From NCBI GenBank assembly GCA_930367215.1, contig OV884056.1:86687285-86751284 (forward strand): 64,000 nucleotides of DNA, read 5' to 3'. Under the pieces are notes generated by a model. It did not search any database and had not been told where the DNA came from. It saw only the letters and a list, made by a program, of their open reading frames with translations. The stretch comes from Pollenia angustigena. Lineage: Eukaryota > Arthropoda > Insecta > Diptera > Polleniidae. The position numbers and the translations under genes are program-made. This document shows, one piece after another, positions 36,219 to 48,800 of this stretch; position 1 is the first letter of the stretch, and each line of letters opens with the position of its first letter.

Positions 36219-36652
36219 TTAGGAATGAGATTTCGTTACAGTTTCTACGCGGGAAAGAATTACCGGGAATCCCGGAACATTTTTTTTTAAAATTAATCCC
36301 GGGAAATTTTTTTCGGGAATTTTCGGGAATTTCAATTTAAATTTCTTTAAATTTTAATTTCTCATCGTTAAAATCAAAAACGAGCAATAAAAATATATTC
36401 TTGACTAAAATTACTAAAAACTACCTACAAATTGAACTATTTTTCAAAGTTATTTTTAATTGCTGATGAAATGTTTTAAAAGCTTCTTGAAGTAGAAAAT
36501 GAAAATGTACGCGATACAAAGTCTAAAAAAATAAATGTAAAGAGAATAGAAAAGCCTGAAAAAGTCCCAAAAAAAAGAATTTGACGTCTATGAAGAAGTC
36601 AAGGGTAACAGGCCAAAAAATTAATAATCTTTGTATGATGCGCTTCTTACTA

Positions 36653-37290
36653 TCGGGTGATTTTTTTAGCTTTTATATTTTTGGCAACACTGGTTTAAAC
36701 AGCTGACGCACGTTTCGTGTTTTGTTTCACTGTCAAACATATTCAGTTTGGTCCAAGGTATATTTATAGCAGGTAGCCGCGAGATTACAACAATTGTACA
36801 ATAAAACAAACAACAGGGCTTTTTATTGTTGTTTTGTGATACGAACTGTCAAACAGCAAAGGAGTTGAAAAGAGACAAAAAAGACAAAAGATAAAGAAAA
36901 AAAACTTGTTTACTATACAACATTTGACAGTTTGTATCACAAAACAAGCAAATAAAAAATAACCAGCTGGCTTTCCGAGACTACCTGCTATAAATATACC
37001 TTGGTTTGGTCTATAATTTAACCATGAATCGTCTTACAAACGAACAACGCTTGCAAATTATTGAATTTTATTATCAAAGCGCGTGCTCTGTTAAGAAAGT
37101 TCATCGCGCGTTTCTTCCATTTTATGGTCAGTTTAATCGACCCACTGAAGCCCACGTTAATAAGCAGAATTGTCGATTTTGGAGTGAAGATCAGCCAGAA
37201 GCATTGCAAGAGCTACCAACGCATCCAGAAAAAGTCACAGTTTGGTGCGGTTAATGGGCTGGTGGCATCATTGGACCGTACTTCTTCAAA
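36653..37290 (+). mobile_element. DD41D mariner relic, copy 2 (right end lost)
   Basis: It begins TCGGGTGATTTTTTTAGC after TA (36651-36652). From 37024 it encodes MNRLTNEQRLQIIEFYYQ and SACSVKKVHRAFLPFYGQ. By deletion it then joins VNKQNCRFWSEDQPEALQEL, HPEKVTVWCG, a stop, and WAGGIIGPYFFKD. These are the N-terminal DNA-binding part and the segment after the first catalytic aspartate. The DGATCHTA region kept in the copy at 5634-6572 is missing here, so the two relics are complementary pieces of one family. Confidence 0.8.
36754..37003. mobile_element. hAT-type MITE with exact 8-bp duplication, innermost layer
   Basis: The perfect ends CAAGGTATATTTATAGCAGG (23 bp in all, reading to GGTAG) are flanked by GTTTGGTC at 36746-36753 and 37004-37011. 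The other mariner relic keeps the uninterrupted site, reading complement of cagtttggtctataatt near 6470-6490, so this insertion is confirmed by an empty paralogue. 250 bp, noncoding. Confidence 0.92.
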
Positions 37291-37377
37291 GATCCCAGGA
37301 TTCCCGGGAATAAGATTTTTTTGTTTCGTTTCCCGGGAATAGAAAAAGTCCGGGAAATTAGAAACCCTAGATTTTGT

Positions 37378-39352
37378 GTATTTTATTACTTTTTGTAACG
37401 TACGTCACATAACTTTGTTATCAATTATTTCGCAAGAAATACCTGTTAAGTACATAATAATGTTTATATGCCATTCGAAAGTACACATTATTGTCACTTA
37501 ACACTATGTACACATAAGTTGAAGCTACACACATAAAACAAATTGATTGGGAAACGGTTGCAGAAATAAAATATTGATCAAGTAACATAATTTATTATTG
37601 CAACTATTAAAAATGTATAGTTCTAACTGATTTTTAATTCTCTTGATTATTAAAACGTTATTCTAACTGAATATGATTCCTTCTGCAATACTGAATATTG
37701 GTCATTGCAAATAATAATTTGCTTTCGTCAATAAATTTTGTAATATTAATGTTAATTCATTTATAGCAGCTAATTATTGATTGTTGGAATAGTTTCAATT
37801 CGACTACAACAAATAAAAATATAATTATTCGGAAGTCACAACCTAAAAATAGTTAAAAGCCCCAATTGCTTACTAAATTTTCTGTCAAAACATTTGATAG
37901 ATTAAAATAATTTTTAATTTTACATTTTAAAAATATCTTTGCGGTCAAAATCGGAAAGTGCGCAAAAACTTAATAAATAGGGGTAAGTAATTTACGTATT
38001 CTTATAAGTATGTACATATACACGTACATATGTTTGTATGTATTATTTTTTTTATACCCTGCAAATTATATTGGACTACTTGATCCATTTTGATCCTGAG
38101 CTAGTCCTATGTAATGCAAGTATGGACCATGTACTTGTTAAAAAGAGTTTGCAGTGAAACGTCATGTCTTCCTTTTTTAACGAAATGTTTTCGTTTTGAA
38201 ACGATTTCAAAGCTAATCCTCTGGAGTAGACTACTCCTTTGTATTGCAAGCTGGGTTATATGGTCCTGACCTAGGACATCGTAATGTTAAATATGCCATG
38301 TTTTTCCTATTAATTGGGGTTACCTTTGGACTAGTCCTTGCCCCTTAAGGGCTACATTTAAAATGTGTGTATGGACTAGTCGGGTAAAATACAAACATGA
38401 CTTCATATATACATAAGTATGTACACAGCTAGCATTTTTAATCGAAAGAATCTACTGGAAATCTCATGAAGAGCGTTTTTGATCGTCGACGAGCGCAATT
38501 TTTAATCGAAGAAGATTCCTTGCACGGGAAAATTTGTTACACAAGCTGATTCCTCTGTGAGTTACTTCTACAACACAGCTAAAGACGCTTATATTAATCG
38601 TAGACGGATTCGTTTGAGATTTGTGTAAAGATTATCTAATGAGTCTTTTAGAAAGCACATCAAGAATCTTATGAGACTCATAAAGGAATGCCCTTACAAT
38701 TCGTGGAATGCTTAGAATAACTGAGCCACCTTAAAAAGAGCATCAAGCTTCTTTTAATGAAGAAACTATTAACTTTCATACAATTTATACGAAAGAAACC
38801 TTAAGATCAGGAATCAAACGCCATCCTGTTGGAAAATCGTATACGGCAGATCCTTGCGTCGGGTTTTTTTAAATAAAATTGTATTGACAATAAATAAATT
38901 TTCATGTTTAAGAACGCTCATTTTTAGGTAGCTCGGTAATTGTTACATGACTCATGAGGAGAGTCGCTAAAGGTTCATTTAAGATTAAAAGACAAGCGTG
39001 TCAGAAAATGTATAAACAAATAATAACTAAACAATTTTAATGTTTTTATTATTGTTACTCGTCAGATAATCATTAGAAGATTCTTCTAGGAGTATGAACA
39101 TATTGTTTTTTTGTGATTTTCATAACAATTTACAACTAAAATCACTGTTCGTATTGTGAAACCACACGTTAATTATTCTGTTTTACTTCAGACACTGGAA
39201 CAAGACGACATTGATGAAAGGAATTGCAGCCAAAGATTGTTTTTGTTGGTGCATTAAGTGATCATCTGTACCTTTGAAAATCCGTTGGATGATGGGGAAA
39301 GCAGTATGCATGTGTTTGAATAAAATTCAATAATTTCAAAACTATAAATAAC
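37378..39352. other. Gene-poor stretch
   Basis: AT-rich DNA with one dispersed repeat (38054-38290). No gene supported. Confidence 0.4.
38054..38290. repeat. Dispersed repeat, family ggaccacctgatccatttt (copy 3)
   Basis: It has ttggactacttgatccattt, gcaagtatggaccatgta and aacgatttcaaagctaatcc in the same order as the other copies. It extends farther than the copy at 13190-13318, to about 38290. Confidence 0.65.
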
Positions 39353-42300
39353 AAGTAAGAGTGCTATATTCGGCTATGCCGAATCTTATATACCCTTCAC
39401 CATGGTTTGGAAAGAACAGAAGTTTATATATATATTTAAATATATATATATGTCATGGCGATGTGTTGGGGACCGTAAAATTATTAACTTTTTTTTATCG
39501 ATTTTTGTGCATTTCGACAATTTGGAAACCCAAATACAATATTTTTCTCCAAAACTTCCTACAATTAAAAAAAAAACAGTTTTTAGTATGCACCGCATTC
39601 ATACGGGTCCTGTAATTACGTTACGTTTTCTCTGGGAACCGGGGCTCATAAAAAACTCTGTGTATATCAAAATTCATGTTGCCATACTTACACTTTATTT
39701 TGGTATTGGTAATGCAGTTTTCTTTCAATTTTTTAAATGTTATCAACATCATCGCACAGCCTAAACGCCTGAAGCTAAACACTTGAAATTTGGACGAGAG
39801 ATTGGTCACTCACCAAATCGGTCCACTAAGACGGGATTTTTGGAAATTCAAAAGTTTAGGGGATAAAAAAGGGTAAAAACGGGAAAATTCGAAAATTTCA
39901 AAACTAAAAGATATACAAAAAAATGTAATACATATCGCTGTTCTTTACAAAAATTAGCGGACAGGTGTCTGGTACTTTTTTGAAATTCGGCCCTTTTAGG
40001 GAGTAAACAGGTAAAATCTAAATTTTGGTACTTATTTGAACCACATCTATCTTTAGAACCAATAAACATAGAAACAAAATTTATACCACATTCGAAAGTG
40101 ATCAAAAAATACGAATATAGATTTGGTACTTTTTCGAAATTCGAACATTTTAGGGGTGAAAATCGTGATTTTTTTGGTACTTTTTTTACAAAACCATTTT
40201 TCTCCATTCATTGACATATTCGTACCAAATTATAGGCTCCCACTACAGTACTGAAATTTTTGACACTTTAATGGGAGGAACAAATAGTACCAAAAAAAGG
40301 AAATACGTGAAATTTTATACTTTTCTTTAGCTTTTTGGACCAACAACTGGTACTTTTTGAATTTCCGTTAGTATTGGACCTAAAAACATAAAATTAAACA
40401 TGGAAGGACTTGAGTGAATGACAATCTGTATGAGAGATCTTTTTGGTACTTTTTGGTTTTTTAACTGGTACTTTTTTAAAATTTTCGCTAATATTGGTCT
40501 TATGAACATAAAATTAAACCTGCATGGTCCTGAGTGAATGAGAATCTCAAAAAGCGCTTATTGGTACTTTTTAGTTCTTAAACTGGTACTTTTTGAATAG
40601 CCGATAGTATTGGACCTAGAAACATAAAATTTAAGATGCAATGTCCTGGGTGGATGAAAATATATAAGAGTGAACTTTTTGTTCTTTTTTATTTTTTGAC
40701 TGGTACTTTATGAATTTCCATTGGAATTGAACCTAGAAAGATAAAATTAAACATGCAAGCTCCTGAATGAATGAGAATCTGTAAGAGGGCTTTTTGGTAC
40801 TTTTTTGTTCTTTAACTGGTAGTTTTTGAATTTCCGTTATTATTGGACCTAGAAACATAAAATTCAACATGTTATGTCCTGAGTGGATGAGAATCTATGA
40901 GAGAACATTTTGGTACTTTTTTGTCTTTAAATGGTCCTTTTTGAATCTCCGTTAGTATTGGACCTAGAAACATAAAATTAAACATGCAAGGTCTTGAGTG
41001 AATGAGAATCTGTAAAAGCGCATTTTGGTACTTTTTTTTCTTTAGCTGGTACTTTTTTAATTTCCGTAAGTAATGGACCTAGAAATATAAAATTAAACAT
41101 GCAAGGTCCTGAGTGAATAAGAATCTCAAAAAGCGCTTATTGGTACTTTTAAGTTCTTAAACTGGTACTTTTTTAATTTCCGTAAGTATTGGACCTAGAA
41201 ACATAAAATTTAAGATGCACTGTCCTGGGTGGATGAAAATATATAAGAGGGAACTTTTTGTTCTTTTTTATTCTTTGACTGGTACTTTTTGAATTTCCAT
41301 TGGTATTGGACCTAGAAAGATAAAATTAAACATGCAAGCTCCTGAGTGAATGAGAATCTGTAAGAGGGCTTTTTGGTACTTTTTTGTTCTTTAACTGGTA
41401 CTCTTTGAATTTCCGTTGTTATTGGACCTAGAAACATAAAATTCATCATGCAATGTCCTGAGTGAATGAGAATCTGTAAAAGCGCATTTTGGAACTTTTT
41501 TGTTCTTTAGCTGGTACTTTTTTAATTTCCGTAAGTAATGGATCTAGAAACAAAATTAAACATGCAAGGTCCTGAGTAAATGACAATCTAAGAGGGCTTT
41601 TTGGAATTTTTTTTGTTCATTTACTATTACTTTTTGAATTCCCGTTAGTATTGGACCTAGAAACATTAAATTAAACATGCAAGGTCCTGAGTGAATGAGA
41701 ATCTGTAGAGGGCCGTTTGGTACTTTTGTTGTTTTTTAACTGGTACTTTTTGAAAATTTGAAAATTCAGCATGCAATGTTATGATTGGATGAGGATCTAT
41801 AAGATGGAACTTTTTGTTACATTTTTATTTATTAACTTGAATTTCCGTTAGTATTTGACCTAAGAAAGATAAAATTAAACATGCAAGGTCCTGAGTGAAT
41901 GAGATTCTGTTAGAGGTTTTAGGTACTATTTTGTTCTTTAACTGTCACCTTATTAATATCCGTATTTATTAGATCTAGAAACATAAAATTAAACATGCAA
42001 GTTCTTAAGTGAATAAGTTCTGGCCAAAACGATCCTGCTAACCTCATACCTCCTAAACTAAAAGAGATAAAACTCATTAACACTTATAGTTGTTCATTAA
42101 AAAAAATTCGCTAACCTCATATCTCCTTAACTAAAAGAGATACACAAAATTTAATACTTATTATTGTTTATTAACAGGTGGTACTTTTTCGAGGTACGCC
42201 CTTTTTGGGGTGTAAAAGGGTAAATAAAAATTATATCACTTCGTAGCTTATCTAAACCTTTTTTGAAGTTACTGACTGATTCATCATCGCACATTCTAAA

Positions 42301-42835
42301 CTCCTGAAGCTAAAAAGCTAACTTTTTGGCCGGAGGCTTGCCTCTCGCCAAATCGATCCCGCTAACCTAAAAAACCCAAAACTAAAAGAGATCCAAAAAG
42401 ATTAACACTTATTGTTCTTCATTAAAATAATAAGAGGACAGGTGCCTGGTACTTTTTTGAAAATTGGTCCTTTTGGGGAGTAAACGCGTTAAGCCTGTTC
42501 ATATTTTGAAACCTTTTTGTCACGCCATCTATCTTTTAAAGCAAAACATTTTCTGCATTCTATGACAAAAACGTACAAAATTATGGGCTCCTCCTACAAC
42601 ATTGAAATTTTTAATACATAAATGGGGAGAAAATAGTATCAAAAATGATAATACGGGAAATTAACATTCTTTTATTTGCTTTTATGTTCTATGAGTGGTA
42701 CTTTTTGAATTTTCTATAATATTGACCTTAGAAACACAAAATTATAGGTGTAAAGCCCTGTGTGAATATCAACCTATGAGATGAAAAATGTTGGAACTTT
42801 TTGCTAAAACCTAGATACATGTACTTTAGCATATC
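39353..42835. repeat. Composite repeat with hairpin leader and internal tandem array
   Basis: It starts aagtaagagtgctata, then the perfect hairpin ttcggc-tat-gccgaa (39369-39383) and cttatatacccttcacca, a leader also resembling the one at 7545-8745. A head segment (gcaca..ctaaac.cctgaagctaaa, then ggacaggtg.ctggtac) appears at about 39751-40330 and again at 42295-42740, about 2.5 kb apart, with a partial third copy near 42040-42240. Between them lies the 117-bp array. Noncoding. Confidence 0.7.
40330..42010. repeat. Tandem array of about 117-bp units, about 14 copies
   Basis: Units carry aactggtactttttgaattt, ccgttagtattggacctag, aaacataaaattaaacatgc and ggtcctgagtgaatgagaat. Successive ctggtac boxes near 40346, 40465, 40582, 40699, 40816, 40930, 41045, 41160, 41278, 41394 and 41510 give spacings of 114-119. 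Units diverge by about 10 to 20 percent and decay toward the right. Confidence 0.85.
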
Positions 42836-42864
42836 ATGTTCATGAAAGAAAAGACCCGATTACA

Positions 42865-42983
42865 AAGTAGCGGGTTAAATGCAAGAATTAAAACACGATT
42901 GGTTCTAGAAAAAGAAAGTTTGGCATAAAAATATGTCCACGAAGTAGTAGGAGACGCTAACGAAGTAGCGGGTTAAATGCTAG
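42865..42983. repeat. 98-bp spaced direct repeat at the satellite edge
   Basis: aagtagcgggttaaatgc occurs at 42865 and 42963, the second copy ending right where the satellite begins. It may be a junction scar; its meaning is not known. Confidence 0.55.
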
Positions 42984-45168
42984 TATTTCAATAATTTTAT
43001 TTAAAAAGGGTGGTTTTTGGCGATTTATAGCTAAACTCAATTATTATTTAAAAAATTTAGCGATTTTTTATTGTTTGTTTCATTATATTTCAATAATTTT
43101 ATTTAAAAAGGGTGGTTTTTGGCAATTTATAGCTAAACTCAATTATTATTTAAAAAATTTAGCGATTTTTTATTGTTTTTTTCATTATATTTCAATAATC
43201 TTATTTAAAAAAGGGTGGTTTTTAGCGATTTATAGCTAAATTCAATTATAATTGAAAAAATTTAGCGATTTTTTATTGTTTTTTATTATATTTCAATAAT
43301 TTTATTTAAAAAATTTAGCGATTTTTTATTGTTTTTTCGTTATATTTCAATAATTTTATTTAAAAAAGGGTGGTTTTTGGCGATTTATAGCTAAATTCAA
43401 TTATTATTTGAAAAATGTAGCGATTTTTTATTGTTTTTTCATTATATTTCAATAATTTTATTTAAAAAAGGGTGGTTTTTGGCGATTTATAGCTAAATTC
43501 AATTATTCTTTGAAAAATGTAGCGATTTTTTATTGTTTTTGCATTATATTTCAATAATTTTATTTAAAAAATTTAGCGATTTTTTATTGTTTTTTCATTA
43601 TATTTCAATAATTTTATTTAAAAAAGGGTGGTTTTTGGCGATTTATAGCTAAATTCAATTATTATTTGAAAAAAGTAGCGATTTTTTATTGTTTTTTCAT
43701 TATATTTCAATAATTTTATCTAAAAAATTTAGCGATTTTTTTTATTGTTTTTTTCATTATATTTCAATAATTTTATTTAAAAATGGGTGGTTTTTGGCGA
43801 TTTTAGCTAAATTCAATTATTGTTTGAAAAATGTAGCGATTTTGTATTGTTTTTTCATTATATTTCAATAATTTTATTTAAAAAAGGGTGGTTTTTGGCG
43901 ATTTATAGCTAAATTCAATTATTGTTTGAAAAATGTAGCGATTTTGTATTGTTTTTTCATTATATTTCAATAATTTTATTTAAAAAATTTAGCGATTTTT
44001 TATTGTTTTTTCATTATATTTCAATAATTTTATTTAAAAAAGGGTGGTTTTTGGCGATTTATAGCTAAATTCAATTATTATTTGAAAAATGTAGCGATTT
44101 TTTATTGTTTTTTCATTATATTTAAATAATTTTATTTAAAAAATTTAGCGATTTTTTTTATTGTTTTTTCATTATATTTCAATAATTTTATCTAAAAAAT
44201 TTAGCGATTTTTTTTATTGTTTTTTCATTATATTTCAATAATTTTATTTAAAAAAGGGTGGTTTTTGGCGATTTTAGCTAAATTCAATTATTGTTTGAAA
44301 AATGTAGCGATTTTGTATAGTTTTTTCATTATATTTCAATAATTTTATTTAAAAAAGGGTGGTTTTTGGCGATTTATAGCTAAATTCAATTATTGTTTGA
44401 AAAATGTAGCGATTTTGTATTGTTTTTTCATTATATTTCAATAATTTTATTTAAAAAATTTAGCGATTTTTTATTGTTTTTTCATTATATTTCAATAATT
44501 TTATTTAAAAAAGGGTGGTTTTTGGCGATTTATAGCTAAATTCAATTATTCTTTGAAAAATGTAGCGATTTTTTATTGTTTTTGCATTATATTTCAATAA
44601 TTTTATTTAAAAAATTTAGCGATTTTTTATTGTTTTTTCATTATATTTCAATAATTTTATTTAAAAAAGGGTGGTTTTTGGCGATTTATAGCTAAATTCA
44701 ATTATTATTTGAAAAAAGTAGCGATTTTTTATTGTTTTTTCATTATATTTCAATAATTTTATCTAAAAAATTTAGCGATTTTTTTTATTGTTTTTTTCAT
44801 TATATTTCAATAATTTTATTTAAAAAAGGGTGGTTTTTGGCGATTTTAGCTAAATTCAATTATTGTTTGAAAAATGTAGCGATTTTGTATTGTTTTTTCA
44901 TTATATTTCAATAATTTTATTTAAAAAAGGGTGGTTTTTGGCGATTTATAGCTAAATTCAATTATTGTTTGAAAAATGTAGCGATTTTGTATTGTTTTTT
45001 CATTATATTTCAATAATTTTATTTAAAAAATTTAGCGATTTTTTATTGTTTTTTCATTATATTTCAATAATTTTATTTAAAAAAGGGTGGTTTTTGGCGA
45101 TTTATAGCTAAATTCAATTATTATTTGAAAAATGTAGCGATTTTTTATTGTTTTTTCATTATATTTCA

Positions 45169-45196
45169 ATATATACATATATATATATATATATAT
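45169..45196. repeat. AT dinucleotide microsatellite replacing part of a satellite unit
   Basis: A run of ta with one c joins ttcaat directly to ttttggcgattt, deleting the ataattttattt..gggtgg part of the unit. The same junction occurs at 45822-45834 with a shorter run. Confidence 0.8.
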
Positions 45197-45278
45197 TTTG
45201 GCGATTTATAGCTAAATTCAATTATTATTTAAAAAATGTAGCGATTTTTTATTGATTTTTCATTATATTTCAATAATT

Positions 45279-45661
45279 GAAGCACAGCCGCGAATAACGT
45301 TTTAAGTTACAAAATAATAATTTTTCAGGAGAGCAAAAAAACGTTTTTTGACAAGCAGCATTATTTGTTTTAAAAATTTTTTTTTCTATTATTTAAAATA
45401 GTGATAATAAAAACTTTAATGCAAAAGGCTTTTAAAACATTATTCCGCACTGCAAAACCATTTCGGTTTCATCATTATGTTAGTAACTTGCAATGTTCTT
45501 CGACTGGCTGACACTTTGTACGCCATTTTGAAGGCGTTAAGGTGCATAGTTTTGGTTGATTTGATGTTTAAACTGTGTAAGAGAGTAAAGTCAACGTTTA
45601 TCTGCAAAAAAACAGTTTTTGCAAAATGTGGCGTTTACAACGTTTTTCGCGGCTTTGCTTC
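45279..45661. mobile_element. MITE inserted in a satellite unit, AATT duplication
   Basis: The ends GAAGCACAGCCGCGAATAAC and the complement of gttttcgcggctttgcttc-like right end pair over about 21 bases with two mismatches. AATT occurs at 45275-45278 and 45662-45665, and the broken satellite unit resumes (ttcaataatt / aattttattt). 383 bp; an open frame inside has no recognisable domain. It is distinctly less AT-rich than the satellite. Confidence 0.75.
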
Positions 45662-45821
45662 AATTTTATTTAAAAAATGTATCGATTTTTTATTGTTTTT
45701 TCATAATATGTATTTCAATAATTTTATTTAAAAAAGGGTGGTTTTTGGCGATTTATAGCTAAATTCAATTATTATTTGAAAAATGTAGCGATTTTTTTAT
45801 TGTTTTTTTCATTATATTTCA

Positions 45822-45834
45822 ATATATATATATA
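45822..45834. repeat. Second AT microsatellite with the same junctions
   Basis: It joins ttcaat to ttttggcgattt, as at 45169-45196, with a shorter run, so the two are probably copies of one event. Confidence 0.7.
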
Positions 45835-48800
45835 TTTTGGCGATTTATAGCTAAATTCAATTATAATTTAAAAAATGTAGCGATTTTTTATTGTTTTTTC
45901 ATTATATTTCAATAATTTTATTTAAAAAAGGGTGGTTTTTGGCGATTTATAGCTAAATTCAATTACTAGTTAAACAATTTAGAAATTTTTTATTGTTTTT
46001 TCAATATATTTCAATAATTTTATTTAATAACGGGTGGTTTTTAGCGATTTATAGCTAAATTCAATTATTAGTTAAGCAATTTAGCGATTTTTTATTGTTT
46101 TTTCATTTTATTTAAATAATTTTATTTAATAACGGGTGGTTTTTAGCGATTTATAGCTAAATTTAATTATTAGTTAAGCAATTTAGCGATTTTTTATTGT
46201 TTTTTCATTATATTTCAATAATTTTATTTAAAAAAGGGTGGTTTTAGGCGATTTATAGCTAAATTCAATTATTATTTGAAAAATGTAGCGATTTTTTATT
46301 GTTTTTTCATTATATTTCAATAATTTTATTTAAAAAATTTAGCGATTTTTTATTGTTTTTTCATTATATTTCAATAATTTTATTTAAAAAAGGGTGTTTT
46401 TTGGCGATTTATAGCTAAATTCAATTACTAGTTAAACAATTTAGAAATTTTTTATTGTTTTTTCAATATATTTCAATAATTTTATTTAATAACGGGTGGT
46501 TTTTAGCGATTTATAGCTAAATTCAATTATTAGTTAAGCAATTTAGCGATTTTTTATTGTTTTTTCATTTTATTTAAATAATTTTATTTAATAACGGGTG
46601 GTTTTTAGCGATTTATAGCTAAATTTAATTATTAGTTAAGCAATTTAGCGATTTTTTATTGTTTTTTCATTATATTTCAATAATTTTATTTAAAAAAGGG
46701 TGGTTTTAGGCGATTTATAGCTAAATTCAATTATTATTTAAAAAATGTAGCGATTTTTTATTGTTTTTTCATTATATTTCAATAATTTTATTTAAAAATG
46801 GGTGGTTTTTGGCGATTTATAGCTAAATTCAATTACTAGTTAAACAATTTAGCGATTTTTTATTGTTTTTTCATTATATTTCAATAATTTTATTTAATAA
46901 CGGGTGGTTTTTAGCGATTTATAGCTAAATTCAATTATTAGTTAAGCAATTTAGCGATTTTTTATTGTTTTTCATTATATTTCAATAATTTTATTAAAAA
47001 AAGGGTGGTTTTTAGCGATTTATAGCTAAATTCAATTATTTAGCGATTTTTTTTTATTATATTTCAATAATTTTATTTAAAAAAGGGGGGTTTTTAGCGA
47101 TTTATAGCTAAATTCAACTATTATTTAAAAAATTTTGCGATTTTAATTGTTTTTTCATTATATTTCAATAATTTTATTTAAAAAAGAGTGGTTTTAGGCG
47201 ATTTATAGCTAAATTCAATTATTATTTGAAAAATGTAGCGATTTTTTATTGTTTTTTCATTATATTTCAATAATTTTATTAAAAAAATGGTGGTTTTTAG
47301 CGATTTATAGCTAAATTCAATTATTAGTTAAACAATTTAGCGATTTTTTATTGTTTTTTCATTATATTTCCAATAATTTTATTTAAAAAATGTTGGTTTT
47401 TGACGATTTATAGCTAAATTCAATTATTATTTAAACAATGTAGCGATTTTTTATTGTTTTTTCAAATATTTCAATAATTTTATTTAAAAATGAGTGGTTT
47501 TAGGCGATTTATAGCTAAATTCAATTATTATTTGAAAAATGTAGCGATTTTTTATTGTTTTTTCATTATATTTCAATAATTTTATTTAAAAAATTTAGCG
47601 ATTTTTTATTGTTTTTTCATTATATTTCAATAATTTTATTTAAAAAAGGGTGGTTTTTGGCGATTTATAGCTAAATTCAATTACTAGTTAAACAATTTAG
47701 CGATTTTTTATTGTTTTTTCATTATATTTCAATAATTTTATTTAATAACGGGTGGTTTTTAGCGATTTATACCTAAATTCAATTATTAGTTAAGCAATTT
47801 AGCGATTTTTTATTGTTTTTTCATTATATTTCAATAATTTTATTTAAAAAAGGGTGGTTTTAGGCGATTTATAGCTAAATTCAATTATTATTTGAAAAAT
47901 GTAGCGATTTTTTATTGTTTTTTCATTATATTTCAATAATTTTATTTAAAAAATTTAGCGATTTTTTTTTGTTTTTTCATTATATTTCAATAATTTTATT
48001 TAAAAAAGGGTGGTTTTTGGCGATTTATAGCTAAATTCAATTACTAGTTAAACAATTTAGCGATTTTTTATTGTTTTTTCATTATATTTCAATAATTTTA
48101 TTTAATAACGGGTGGTTTTTAGCGATTTATACCTAAATTCAATTATTAGTTAAGCAATTTAGCGATTTTTTATTGTTTTTTCATTATATTTCAATAATTT
48201 TATTTAATAACGGGTGGTTTTAGGCGATTTATAGCTAAATTCAATTATTATTAAAAAAATGTAGCGATTTTTTATTGTTTTTTCATTATATTTCAATAAT
48301 TTTATTTAAAAAATTTTGCGATTTTTTATTGTTTTTTCATTATATTTCAATAATTTTATTTAAAAAAGGGTGGTTTTTGGCGATTTATAGCTAAACTCAA
48401 TTATTATTTGAAAAATGTAGCGATTTTTTATTGTTTTTTCATTATATTTCAATAATTTTATTTAAAAAATTTAGCGATTTTTTATTGTTTTTTCATTATA
48501 TTTCAATAATTTTATTTAAAAAAGGGTGGTTTTTGCGATTTATAGCTAAATTCAATTATTATTTGAAAAATGTAGCGATTTTTTATTGTTTTTTCATTAT
48601 ATTTCAATAATTTTATTTAAAAAATTTAGCGATTTTTTATTGTTTTTTCATTATATTTCAATAATTTTATTTAAAAAAGGGTGGTTTTTGGCGATTTATA
48701 GCTAAATTCAATTACTAGTTAAACAATTTAGCGATTTTTTATTGTTTTTTCATTATATTTCAATAATTTTATTTAATAACGGGTGGTTTTTAGCGATTTA

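Larger units (their letters stand above)
36237..37369. mobile_element. hAT-type element, outer layer of a nested insertion
   Basis: The left end TACAGTTTCTACGCGGG and the right-end complement TAGGGTTTCTAATTTCCCGG pair, with 8-bp flanks GATTTCGT (36229-36236) and GATTTTGT (37370-37377). cccgggaa motifs recur near both ends. It contains a mariner relic (36653-37290). Confidence 0.6.

Noticed and set aside
40330..42010. CRISPR-like regular spacing
   Set aside because: Units diverge along their whole length, with no constant repeat and unique spacer pattern, in a eukaryote.
43689..44914. Repeated hydrophobic small proteins (FHYISIILSKK type)
   Set aside because: They are translations of the satellite unit; many frames appear on both strands.
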